37,547 bases of DNA from an uncultured bacterium. GTDB lineage: Bacteria; Cyanobacteriota; Vampirovibrionia; Gastranaerophilales; Gastranaerophilaceae. Of this stretch, positions 1 to 6,746 are shown piece by piece. Where the stretch lies: NCBI GenBank assembly GCA_900551915.1, contig URXT01000015.1, positions 1 through 37,547 on the forward strand. Reading direction: 5' to 3'. Below the pieces are notes generated by a model. It was given only the letters and a program-made list of their open reading frames with translations, had not been told where the DNA came from and searched no databases. Each line of letters opens with the position of its first letter. Position 1 is the stretch's first letter. The position numbers were made by a program, and so were the translations under genes.

Positions 1-54
1 TGCGATAAAGCACAGAAACAAAATAACCTTACTGAACGCTGAATTCTTTTCCAT
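1..54 (-). CDS. 5' end of a secreted or membrane protein (partial)
   Basis: Only the first 18 codons lie in the window (MEKNSAFSKVILFLCFIA, then the edge). A charged start followed by a hydrophobic run looks like a signal peptide or first membrane segment. A perfect AGGAGG sits 5 nt before the ATG, at 60-65, and overlaps the stop codon of the WG-repeat gene upstream, so the two are probably one operon with coupled translation. The product cannot be identified from this fragment. Confidence 0.6.
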   Translation of the reverse strand, partial: MEKNSAFSKVILFLCFIA

Positions 55-63
55 TCTATCCTC

Positions 64-1092
64 CTAATAACTTTCTTCTTTTAATACATTTCCTTTGGTA
101 TCAAGGGTTAAAAACTTATTGCCTAAACGAGCCTCGTACGAAGGCTTACCGGGTTCAAAATATGTAAGGTTCAAAGAATCATATTTTTGACCGTTAAGGA
201 TTTTTCCTGTTTTATCAATAAGTGCAAATTGACCCTTGTAAATATCCGAGCGATATGCCTGACCTTTCCCGAGATAAACTGCAGCATAACCGTCAATAAA
301 CTGGTTTGCGACTTCTTCTCCATCATGTCCCTCAAAACTTCCGAATTGAGAAGGTATTACATAATTTCCGGTTTCGTCTATATATCCCCAACTTGTTCCA
401 TTATATACAGCGGCTAAACCATCTGAAAAGACTTCAGCAAATACATATTTATAAGGAATTACTAATGTTCCTAAAGTATTTATATAGCCAAATTTATCTC
501 CCTTGGTTACAGGTGCAAGTTTATCGTTAAAAGCTCCTGCCCATTCATAAACCGGTTCTATTACAAAATTTCCGCTTTTATCTATAAACCCATATTTATA
601 AGTTTGAGGCTGCCTGTACATCGCAAGACCGTTGTGAAAATTATAGTCATAAGAGTATCCGGAATCTAACTGCAAATCTGCCGGTATCGGTTCAATAGCA
701 ACTTCACCTTTATTATTAAAATAGCCAATTTTTACACCGTTACTGATGTCTTGAATAAAAAATGCGCACATTCCATCATGAAATTCTGCTATATAATCAT
801 AAATAGGTTCGACAATATATTCTCCAGATTTATTAACAATACCATATTTGCCGTCTTTCGCAATTGTTGCAATTCTTTCGGTAAAAATTAATTGTCCAAT
901 GTTACTGAAAATTATCTTACCGTCAGAAGTTTTGTACGTGAAAGTATAATCCGGGTTTTGGACTTCAATCAGTTCAACATCATTAATCTTTGTTTTTGTA
1001 AGATTACCTAATGGATTTGTACATCCGCAAGTAGTTGCCAAAATTAAGCATGCAGTTAATATTATATGGAATTTTTTATAGCTATTCTTCAT
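64..1092 (-). CDS. WG-repeat (KWG) lipoprotein or secreted protein
   Basis: The protein is built from a row of WG/KWG repeats: short units such as GYINTLGTLVIP and WGYIDETGNYVIP, alternating with 'F.DGLA.V' units, covering most of the chain after residue ~60. Such repeats form beta structures on secreted or surface proteins, and their ligand is rarely known. The N-terminus is a hydrophobic leader ending ILATTCGC, close to a lipobox, so the protein is probably exported and perhaps lipid-anchored. The reading frame is open to a TTG at 1104, but the ATG at 1092 has GGAG spaced 6 nt upstream and is the better start. The gene is followed directly by another exported-protein gene. Confidence 0.8.
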   Translation of the reverse strand: MKNSYKKFHIILTACLILATTCGCTNPLGNLTKTKINDVELIEVQNPDYTFTYKTSDGKIIFSNIGQLIFTERIATIAKDGKYGIVNKSGEYIVEPIYDYIAEFHDGMCAFFIQDISNGVKIGYFNNKGEVAIEPIPADLQLDSGYSYDYNFHNGLAMYRQPQTYKYGFIDKSGNFVIEPVYEWAGAFNDKLAPVTKGDKFGYINTLGTLVIPYKYVFAEVFSDGLAAVYNGTSWGYIDETGNYVIPSQFGSFEGHDGEEVANQFIDGYAAVYLGKGQAYRSDIYKGQFALIDKTGKILNGQKYDSLNLTYFEPGKPSYEARLGNKFLTLDTKGNVLKEESY

Positions 1093-1179
1093 TCTCTTCT
1101 CCAAATTCTTTATTTAGGACATATTTTTCTATAAATTACCATATTTAAAATAGTATTACAATATTAAAAACATAAAAAT

Positions 1180-1193
1180 CATCTATTTAGATG
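1180..1193. promoter_or_regulatory. 14-bp palindrome, candidate operator for the XRE gene
   Basis: CATCTA-TT-TAGATG is a perfect 6+6 inverted repeat about 57 bp before the XRE regulator ATG. It lies just upstream of a -10-like TATACT at 1221-1226. Its size and position suit an operator for an autoregulating helix-turn-helix dimer. Binding is inferred. Confidence 0.4.
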
Positions 1194-1249
1194 TCTTTAA
1201 TACGGTTTATAACTTCCAAATATACTATTATCCTCATAAAGAGGTAGTT

Positions 1250-1567
1250 ATGAACATAAAAAAAGATTTTGGGCAAAGAATAAAAGAATTACGAAACAAA
1301 AAAGGAATTACACAATACCAGCTTGCCGAAATGGCAGGAATTGACCCGAAACATATGAGTCATATTGAAACAGGAAGAAGTTTCCCAAAAGCTGATTTAA
1401 TTGAAAAATTCGCAAACGCTTTAGATATAGAATATACACAGCTGTTTCAGACTGAACACTTTCAAGAGCGGGAAGTTTTGCTCCGTAAAATCAATAATTC
1501 TCTTGAAAATGTCACCGATAGTGATTTGAGGACTATTTATAAACTTATTTCCGGTTTTATAAATTAA
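1250..1567 (+). CDS. XRE/Cro-cI family transcriptional regulator
   Basis: A 105-aa protein with an HTH_3-type DNA-binding domain at residues ~8-62. The pattern IKELRNKKGITQYQLAEMAG, then HMSHIETGRSFP, then LIEKFANALDI is typical. The short C-terminal helical tail (LLRKINNSLENVTDSDLRTIYKLI) is probably for dimerisation. AAAGAGG precedes the ATG at good spacing. It opens the recombinase/Mrr block and converges on a 58-aa minus-strand ORF four bases away. It is the likely local repressor, with the palindrome at 1180-1193 as one candidate site and the ACAATTGT in the flanking inverted repeats as another. A broken relative of the same style (similar C-terminal tail) lies at 20572. Confidence 0.88.
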   Translation: MNIKKDFGQRIKELRNKKGITQYQLAEMAGIDPKHMSHIETGRSFPKADLIEKFANALDIEYTQLFQTEHFQEREVLLRKINNSLENVTDSDLRTIYKLISGFIN

Positions 1568-1571
1568 CTTT

Positions 1572-1748
1572 TCAATCCTCAATTGGAGTTATTTCATCCA
1601 GTTCTATATTATAACGTTTTCCTTTTTGGTCTACGCAAGTTGCAAACCAAATATTTTCATCTGCGAATTCATTAAGCCATGTTTTAATAAGTAATCCAAT
1701 CTCGTTTGTCTTACGATTTAAAATCTTTGTTTCGAATGATATATCCAT
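1572..1748 (-). CDS. 58-aa hypothetical protein
   Basis: A small ORF reads MDISFETKILNR at the start and ends ELDEITPIED. AAGGAGG at 1757-1763 precedes the ATG at 8-nt spacing, which strongly supports translation. The protein is acidic, with no membrane segment and no recognised domain. It is transcribed away from the left arm of the inverted repeat, so the outer half of that arm is its upstream region. In the same way, the right arm lies upstream of the DUF2924-recombinase pair. It converges on the XRE regulator. Function unknown. Confidence 0.6.
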   Translation of the reverse strand: MDISFETKILNRKTNEIGLLIKTWLNEFADENIWFATCVDQKGKRYNIELDEITPIED

Positions 1749-1764
1749 AACTCGTTCCTCCTTG

Positions 1765-1826
1765 TACTTACATAAATCGCTCTAGTTGCAAGTAAAATCA
1801 AGTCCATTGACACAATTGTTATCATT
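1765..1826. repeat. Left arm of a ~62-bp inverted repeat around mrr
   Basis: Positions 1797-1826 are an exact reverse complement of 2991-3020 (30/30). The outer half, 1767-1796, matches the reverse complement of 3021-3050 at about 24 of 30 positions. Similarity stops sharply inside position 1826. The arm carries the -35 box of mrr and the palindrome ACAATTGT (1812-1819). It could be a recombination site of an invertible segment, or a duplicated promoter/operator. Confidence 0.85.
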
Positions 1827-1835
1827 CGATAGAAT
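1807..1835 (+). promoter_or_regulatory. Strong sigma70-type promoter for mrr
   Basis: TTGACA (1807-1812), 17-bp spacer, TAGAAT (1830-1835). The -35 box and most of the spacer lie in the inverted-repeat arm, while the -10 box lies in the unique DNA just inside it. The palindrome ACAATTGT sits between the boxes, as an operator would. In the right arm the same TTGACA, read inward, has no fitting -10 box. Confidence 0.65.
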
Positions 1836-1856
1836 TAAAGAAAAAAGGAGTTTAGA

Positions 1857-2762
1857 ATTGCTATTCCAAATTATCAAGAATTTATGCTTCCAACTTTAGA
1901 GGTTATTGCAGACGGTCAGGAACACAAAAATAGCGAAGTAGCTCAGGCTGTAGCAAAAATATTAAATATTACCGATGAAGATATGCAGGAAATGTTACCT
2001 AGCGGTAACCAACAAACATATTATAATAGAGCAGGTTGGGCGAGAACTTACCTGAAAAAAGCAGGACTATTGGAATATCCGTCTCGTGGTGTTATGAAAA
2101 TTACAGAAGCCGGAAAAAACGTAATAGCTAATAAACCTAACAAAATTGACAATAAATTCTTATCGCAATTTGAACAGTTTAATCAATTTAAAAATAACAA
2201 AGATAATACAACTTCTGAAACTCAGGATGATAAAACTTTAACTGATTCTCATACTCCTGATGAAATTTTTGAAGTTGCAGAAAATGAATATTTAAATTCA
2301 CTTAAACAAGATTTACTTGATAACCTCAAACAGGTTGATCCGGTACGATTTGAGCGAATAGTTATTGATTTAATGGAAAAAATGAATTACGGTATCGGTT
2401 CTATGACCAAGTTAAGTCATGACGGTGGCATTGATGGAATTATAAACGAAGATGAACTCGGATTGGGTAAAATTTATCTTCAAGCCAAAAGATATTCTGA
2501 AAATAAGGTAAATGAAAAAGAAATCCAAAATTTTGTTGGAGCACTAGATTGTTCTGATACGAATAAGGGTGTTTTTATTACAACAAGTTATTTTGGCGAA
2601 AAAGCTCAGCAAAAAGCTGCGGCTGCAAAAAATAAAATTATACGACTTATTGATGGAGATGAACTTACAAATCTAATGATTAAATATAATCTGGGTGTGC
2701 AAGTAAAAAGAACTTTTGTAATAAAAAAATTAGATGAAGATTACTTATCAGGTGATTTATAA
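1857..2762 (+). CDS. mrr: Mrr-family type IV restriction endonuclease with ATT start
   Basis: Mrr enzymes cut DNA carrying methylated bases and act against foreign DNA. The N-terminal winged-helix Mrr_N domain (~residues 1-95, with NQQTYYNRAGWARTYLKKAG) is followed by an acidic linker and an Mrr_cat PD-(D/E)xK fold from ~155: FERIVIDLMEKMNYG (E166), HDGGIDGI (D193) and LQAKRY (Q209-x-K211). The first ATG in frame is 1884, but it has no ribosome site and would cut off the family's usual N-terminus. AGGAG at 1846-1850 lies 6 nt before an in-frame ATT at 1857, which adds the residues (M)AIPNYQEF typical of the family. An ATT start is therefore most likely. The gene lies inside the inverted repeats. 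No partner methylase is seen, as expected for type IV. Confidence 0.87.
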   Translation: MAIPNYQEFMLPTLEVIADGQEHKNSEVAQAVAKILNITDEDMQEMLPSGNQQTYYNRAGWARTYLKKAGLLEYPSRGVMKITEAGKNVIANKPNKIDNKFLSQFEQFNQFKNNKDNTTSETQDDKTLTDSHTPDEIFEVAENEYLNSLKQDLLDNLKQVDPVRFERIVIDLMEKMNYGIGSMTKLSHDGGIDGIINEDELGLGKIYLQAKRYSENKVNEKEIQNFVGALDCSDTNKGVFITTSYFGEKAQQKAAAAKNKIIRLIDGDELTNLMIKYNLGVQVKRTFVIKKLDEDYLSGDL

Positions 2763-2794
2763 AAAGATAAGATATGTGTTCAAACACTTGAAAT

Positions 2795-2842
2795 AAAATC
2801 CTTTCGAGCGATGAATGTAAATACAGAACTTGAAAGGATTTT
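2795..2842 (+). promoter_or_regulatory. Hairpin that buries the RBS of the 48-aa ORF
   Basis: AAAATCCTTTC (2795-2805) is exactly complementary to GAAAGGATTTT (2832-2842), with a 26-nt loop. The 3' arm holds the AAAGGA Shine-Dalgarno of the next ORF, so this structure in the mrr transcript would block its translation. It could instead act as a weak terminator, but the U-run is short. Confidence 0.45.
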
Positions 2843-2845
2843 ATT

Positions 2846-2992
2846 ATGGCAAATTTGGAAGAACTTATTGGTGTACTTACTGAAGTACAAAATTTAGATC
2901 CCGAAAATAAAACTGCAAATGTAAGGATTTACAATAAATACATATTAATAACAAGACCTGATCAAGAAGATGGATATTTTATTGAACTTTAA
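2846..2992 (+). CDS. 48-aa hypothetical protein downstream of mrr
   Basis: A small ORF (MANLEELIGVLTEVQ at the start, GYFIEL at the end) with AAAGGA 7 nt before its ATG. Its stop codon is the first bases of the right inverted-repeat arm, so it is packed into the same cassette as mrr. No domain is recognised and no membrane segment is present. Position suggests an accessory or control protein for Mrr, but nothing in the sequence shows this. The ribosome site is inside an 11-bp stem, so expression may be conditional. Confidence 0.5.
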   Translation: MANLEELIGVLTEVQNLDPENKTANVRIYNKYILITRPDQEDGYFIEL

Positions 2993-3052
2993 TGATAACA
3001 ATTGTGTCAATGGACTTGATCTTACTTACAACAAGAGTAATTTATATAAGTA
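2991..3052. repeat. Right arm of the ~62-bp inverted repeat around mrr
   Basis: Reverse complement of 1765-1826, identical over the inner 30 bp. The outer half leads into the upstream region of the DUF2924-recombinase operon and contains a -10-like TATATA/TATAAG at 3043-3050. The corresponding stretch of the left arm has TATGTA in the direction of the 58-aa ORF. The outer halves may thus be outward promoters. Confidence 0.85.
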
Positions 3053-3074
3053 AGCAGAACAAAAAGGTATTCAC

Positions 3075-3392
3075 ATGGCTCTAAACATTTTTGAGAAAAG
3101 AATCAAGGCTTGGGAAGAAAAATATGGTTCATTACCTCCTGAAGTTCAACATAAAATTAACAAATTAGTTGAAAATTACGACAGAACTCAAAATATTGAA
3201 AAAACGAATAAAGTGTTGTCAATTAGTGGCGGAACAAAATTGGTTCGGGAGTTTAAAGGTAAGCGATACTCGGTAACAGTAATTCAAAACGGTTATGAAT
3301 ATAATGGCAAAAAATACAAAAGCTTATCTGCAATTGCTAATAAGATTACAGGTACTCGTTGGAATGGCAAGAAATTCTTCGGGGTAGCATGA
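3075..3392 (+). CDS. DUF2924 protein, partner of the serine recombinase
   Basis: This 105-aa protein matches the DUF2924 pattern in its second half: GGTKLVREFKGKRYSVTVI, then YEYNGKKYKSLSAIANKITG, then WNGKKFFG. DUF2924 proteins are known as small partners encoded immediately before large serine recombinases in phages and genomic islands. A role in directing recombination or binding DNA is presumed but not shown. An AAAAAGG precedes the ATG. Its stop overlaps the recombinase start (ATGA), so the two are translationally coupled. Confidence 0.87.
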   Translation: MALNIFEKRIKAWEEKYGSLPPEVQHKINKLVENYDRTQNIEKTNKVLSISGGTKLVREFKGKRYSVTVIQNGYEYNGKKYKSLSAIANKITGTRWNGKKFFGVA

Positions 3393-4972
3393 TGAAAAAG
3401 AGAATCAAATGTGCTATATATACCAGAAAATCAACAGAAGAAGGATTAGAACAAGATTTTAACTCGCTTGATGCTCAACGAGAAGCTTGCGAGGCATACA
3501 TAAAATCTCAAATGCACGAGGGTTGGATTTTATTAGATAAGCAATATAACGACGGAGGATATTCTGGCGGAACAATGGAACGTCCAGCATTTAAAGAACT
3601 TTTGAAAGATATAGAAAACGATGAAATAGACATAGTTGTAGTTTATAAAGTTGACAGATTAACACGCTCGTTAATGGATTTTTCAAAAATAATTGATGTA
3701 TTTGATAATCATAATGCATCTTTTGTATCTATAACACAACACTTTAATACAACAACATCAATGGGTAGATTAACCTTAAATATCCTGTTGTCATTTGCTC
3801 AATTTGAACGAGAGGTTACAGGAGAAAGGATTCGAGATAAATTTGAAGCATCCCGCAAGAAAGGTTTGTGGCTTTCAGGAACGTGTCCTTATGGATATGA
3901 AAAAGACGAACATCATATGTTGCATCCACAACAACCTTATGCTGAAAATGTTCGAATAATATTTGAATCCTATTTGAAAATTAAAAATGTTTTGAAATTA
4001 AAACAATATCTTGCAGAACGTAAAATTCTAACCCGAAGCGGTAAAGAGTTAGCAAAAGGCAGCCTTTATCATATACTTTCAAACAAAGTTTATCTTGGCA
4101 AAATTACTCACAAAAATAAAGAATATGAGGGTTTGCACGAACCTATTATTTCTGAGGAATTGTTTAATGATGTACAGAATTTATTAAAAGCTAATTCGGT
4201 TGAACGAAAACATGCAACAAATGCAAAAAACGGATCGTTGCTTACGGGTTTAATATATGATGATATCGGAAATAAAATGTCACCCTCTGCAAGTAACTCT
4301 AAAAATAAGCATTACCGCTATTATGTTAGTCAGGCAATAAAAAATCCTGTGGATTATAAGCGTGGAGAAATTACAAAAATTTCAGCAGGTGAGATTGAAA
4401 AATTTGTTCAAGAAGATTTAATAAAATTATTAAAAAATACCCACAAAATACAGAATTATATTGAAAATTATCCTGTAGAACAACAGAAAATAATATTAGA
4501 AAAAATGCAAAGTTTTGAGGCTGACAAAGTGTTTTTAAGAACTGCGGTTAAGAGAGTTGATTTAAAAACAGATTGTATCTCAATTAGTTATGATATAAAT
4601 TATATTATCAAATATTTTGCAACCCTGTCTTTTAAGGCAGAATTTAACCATTCGGAAGATGAGGAAGTAATAATTATAAATCAGATTCAGGTAAGAATTT
4701 CATTAACCCCACAACGGCAAAATAAGATTATAATCCCGGGTAAAGCAAATTATGATATTAAACTTATACAGGCGATTGTAAAAAGTTTTTGGTATAACAA
4801 ACTTGGTGCAGAAAGACGGTTACCAATTGAAGCGAGAAACGGCAACAATAAACGCCTTAGAAAACTAAGATTTCTCCCGCCTGAAATAATCGAAAACATA
4901 ATGAACGGAACTCAAAATCCTGAACTGAATGTGAAAAAGTTGATTGAGGTGGCAGAGAAGTCAGTTTTGTAA
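3389..4972 (+). CDS. Large serine recombinase (resolvase N-terminal + recombinase domains)
   Basis: The N-terminal resolvase catalytic domain (~residues 5-150) shows CAIYTRKS with the nucleophile Ser15, YSGGTMERPAF, and VDRLTRSLMDF. It is followed by the long linking helix (LLSFAQFEREVTGERIRDK) and a PF07508 recombinase domain (~165-270). The usual Cys-rich zinc ribbon is not visible. The C-terminal ~200 residues are Lys-rich and helical. Length (527 aa) fits the DUF2924-linked family. The frame is open 30 nt further upstream, but the ATG at 3389 starts the conserved MKKRIKCAIYTRKS and overlaps the DUF2924 stop. It lies next to the right inverted-repeat arm, so it may invert or mobilise the mrr cassette, or be the island integrase. 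Confidence 0.9.
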   Translation: MMKKRIKCAIYTRKSTEEGLEQDFNSLDAQREACEAYIKSQMHEGWILLDKQYNDGGYSGGTMERPAFKELLKDIENDEIDIVVVYKVDRLTRSLMDFSKIIDVFDNHNASFVSITQHFNTTTSMGRLTLNILLSFAQFEREVTGERIRDKFEASRKKGLWLSGTCPYGYEKDEHHMLHPQQPYAENVRIIFESYLKIKNVLKLKQYLAERKILTRSGKELAKGSLYHILSNKVYLGKITHKNKEYEGLHEPIISEELFNDVQNLLKANSVERKHATNAKNGSLLTGLIYDDIGNKMSPSASNSKNKHYRYYVSQAIKNPVDYKRGEITKISAGEIEKFVQEDLIKLLKNTHKIQNYIENYPVEQQKIILEKMQSFEADKVFLRTAVKRVDLKTDCISISYDINYIIKYFATLSFKAEFNHSEDEEVIIINQIQVRISLTPQRQNKIIIPGKANYDIKLIQAIVKSFWYNKLGAERRLPIEARNGNNKRLRKLRFLPPEIIENIMNGTQNPELNVKKLIEVAEKSVL

Positions 4973-5422
4973 TATGTTATTATCTGATCTCTGTAATTCA
5001 TATTTATCATTAACAAATCCATAATTTGCATTGCCTAGTGCAGAATCTAATTCACTTAAAAGATTATTTAATTCCAAAATAGCTTTTTCTTTTTGAGGTG
5101 AAGAATATTCTGAAGGATTACTTCTATACTTCATTAAAAATAAAAGAAATTTTTTATAGGCAACTCTATCATTTTTATTTAGGAGAAAAACAAAATTACT
5201 TGCATTTTGATTTAACCAAATTAAAATCTCAGTTGCTTCACTTTTTTCCCCGAGAAAAGTTGAGCAAATATTGTCTAATTTATTTGCTAATTCTAACCTT
5301 TTCATCTTAATATTTTGGAGATTTTGTTGGTATGACAACCAACATTGTACAGCTGCAAAAAAAGTTATAGCTATTGCACACATCCATTCGGCATTTTGTT
5401 GTAAAAATTGTAATATAACCAT
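4961..5422 (-). CDS. Single-pass membrane protein, last gene of a three-gene operon
   Basis: A 153-aa protein with one transmembrane segment at ~13-31 (WMCAIAITFFAAVQCWL) and a helical cytoplasmic part after it (QNIKMKRLELANKLDNI onward). No known domain is recognised. Its ATG shares a base with the stop of the zinc-ribbon gene (TAATG), so translation is coupled. Its 3' end overlaps the recombinase 3' end by 12 nt on the other strand. As the membrane member of an operon with a sensor-like and a zinc-ribbon protein in a defence island, it could be the effector, but this is only an inference. Confidence 0.7.
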   Translation of the reverse strand: MVILQFLQQNAEWMCAIAITFFAAVQCWLSYQQNLQNIKMKRLELANKLDNICSTFLGEKSEATEILIWLNQNASNFVFLLNKNDRVAYKKFLLFLMKYRSNPSEYSSPQKEKAILELNNLLSELDSALGNANYGFVNDKYELQRSDNNILQN

Positions 5423-5670
5423 TATTTCACCTTAAAACCTGCTTTTTTAAACATTTTTATCATTTCATTTTGAACATCATTTTGAATGGTTTCAAGTGTT
5501 TTATTAATGCTTGTTCTTTTTATAAAAGTAAAATCATTTGACTGATCACAATTTGCACACCTAATTAAATCCCCTGAGACAGGTTGGTACCCTTCAAAAG
5601 GCAATTCAAAAGAGGAAGCTTTACAAAACACGCACTTCAAATTTACTTTATAATTTTTATCATCTAACAT
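5422..5670 (-). CDS. Small zinc-ribbon protein (82 aa)
   Basis: Two CxxC knuckles (C13-V-F-C16 and C38-A-N-C41) frame a 21-residue beta-type loop, the layout of a rubredoxin-like zinc ribbon. The rest is a helical, Lys-rich tail (NEMIKMFKKAGFKVK). Both ends overlap their neighbours by one base (TAATG), which marks the three genes as one translational unit. The family is not recognised. A nucleic-acid or protein adaptor role is plausible. Confidence 0.72.
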   Translation of the reverse strand: MLDDKNYKVNLKCVFCKASSFELPFEGYQPVSGDLIRCANCDQSNDFTFIKRTSINKTLETIQNDVQNEMIKMFKKAGFKVK

Positions 5671-6293
5671 TATAGACCCATTTCTGTTAAGAGTTTTATA
5701 AGTTCAACAGTACTGCCAGATATAATTCCACTAATAATAGGGTTGTTTATAAAATCTTTTAGCATTGTTAGTGCGTTTTTCTTTTCTTCTTCTGTTGCAT
5801 TAGATCTTTTAATTTCATCAATTAGTTGATAAAAAGTATTGCTTATATTTTGAGTATTGTTATTACCAGCTTGTAAATTTGTAGCATTCACGGGGCCATT
5901 AAATGTTATTTGCGTAGAATCTCCAACCGCGGGTTTATATGTAGCACGTTCAACCGACATTGCTCTATCAATGCCGTCTTCTGTAATGTACAGAGTTTTG
6001 TATCCTCGATATAAATTTGCAATAAATTTATGTGTAATTGCAAAATTTAATACTATATTAAATTCTTCATCTGAAATTTGGTGTTTTGATAAAAAATTAA
6101 TTCTATCTTCTCCTGCAGGAATTTCTTCGTCATCAGCATTAAAATATTTTTCCAATTTGGCAGATTCAAAGTTAAAGGTTAAATCCTTAGGATCTGGTAT
6201 ACCTTTGGCTTCTAACTCATTTTTCATATATGCTAAAAGTTGATTTAAATATTCGTCTTTTTGTTTTGGTGATAATGTTATAGTTTGATCCAT
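5670..6293 (-). CDS. 207-aa protein with an RHIM/amyloid-like motif
   Basis: Residues ~10-115 look like a small alpha-helical or winged-helix domain (ISDEEFNIVLNFAITHKFIA, then YKTLYITEDGIDRAM). A polar beta stretch at 128-152 follows (FNGPVNATNLQAGNNNTQNI). The core L-Q-A-G-N-N-N resembles the RHIM consensus (I/V)Q(I/V/L/C)GxxN found in amyloid signalling. The last ~55 residues are helical with a small Gly/Ser hydrophobic stretch (NPIISGIISGSTVELIKLL). AAGGAAG precedes the ATG. It is first in the three-gene operon with a zinc ribbon and a membrane protein. Linkers of the form 'GPVN..Q.GNNNT' also occur in phage-defence hypothetical proteins without proven amyloid activity, so the motif reading is tentative. 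Confidence 0.7.
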   Translation of the reverse strand: MDQTITLSPKQKDEYLNQLLAYMKNELEAKGIPDPKDLTFNFESAKLEKYFNADDEEIPAGEDRINFLSKHQISDEEFNIVLNFAITHKFIANLYRGYKTLYITEDGIDRAMSVERATYKPAVGDSTQITFNGPVNATNLQAGNNNTQNISNTFYQLIDEIKRSNATEEEKKNALTMLKDFINNPIISGIISGSTVELIKLLTEMGL

Positions 6294-6746
6294 CTTACTT
6301 CCTTGTTTTCAATTTAAAGTTTAAAGTTCCATACTATAATTATTTACCATAAACAAGTCATGCCAAATTAAATTAACATTTTATTAATAATTTGAAAATG
6401 ATTTAACTGTCGTTTGATTATATAAAAAGGGCTCTTTTTATTTGCAGGAAGAGAATTTAGTTGCAACCTGGGTAAAATTCTCTACAAATCACATCAAATA
6501 AATTCTCTTAAATCACTGGAAGCCCGTACTGTGTGGAGAATTTGATATTGAAAAAGCGTGCTATTGCAATCTATATTTATTATTGGTGTAGTGAACAGTC
6601 TTATAAAGCAACAAGCTATGTTCAGATTCCTTGATAATGGTTATTTTGCAGGTAAATAAATAGATAACTGATTATTTTTATAATAATATTTCTATAAATG
6701 TTGTGTATGTAATCACAATTGTACAGAAAACATAAACAGGTGTTAA
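6294..6746. other. Gene-poor stretch between divergent operons
   Basis: It holds upstream DNA of the minus-strand operon, repeat copy R1 (6421-6540), and about 200 bp before the STAND gene. In that last part, 6544-6640 reads open in one frame (KKRAIAIYIYYWCSEQSYK), which may be a gene remnant, and a TATAAT occurs at 6679-6684. No complete gene is seen. Confidence 0.5.
6421..6540 (+). repeat. 120-bp direct repeat, copy R1 (putative structured RNA)
   Basis: It aligns without gaps to 13991-14110 with about 105 of 120 bases identical. It contains AAAAAGGGCTCTTTTT, an inverted repeat AGAGAATTT ... AAATTCTCT around a conserved TTGCAACCTGGGT loop, and a small hairpin CCGTA-CTG-TGTGG. Where the two copies differ inside stems, the changes keep pairing as G-U on the plus strand, which hints at an RNA read in this direction. 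Confidence 0.75.

Noticed and set aside
2811..2888. 25-codon ORF starting in the loop of the hairpin after mrr
   Set aside because: No ribosome site. It overlaps the better supported 48-aa ORF out of frame.
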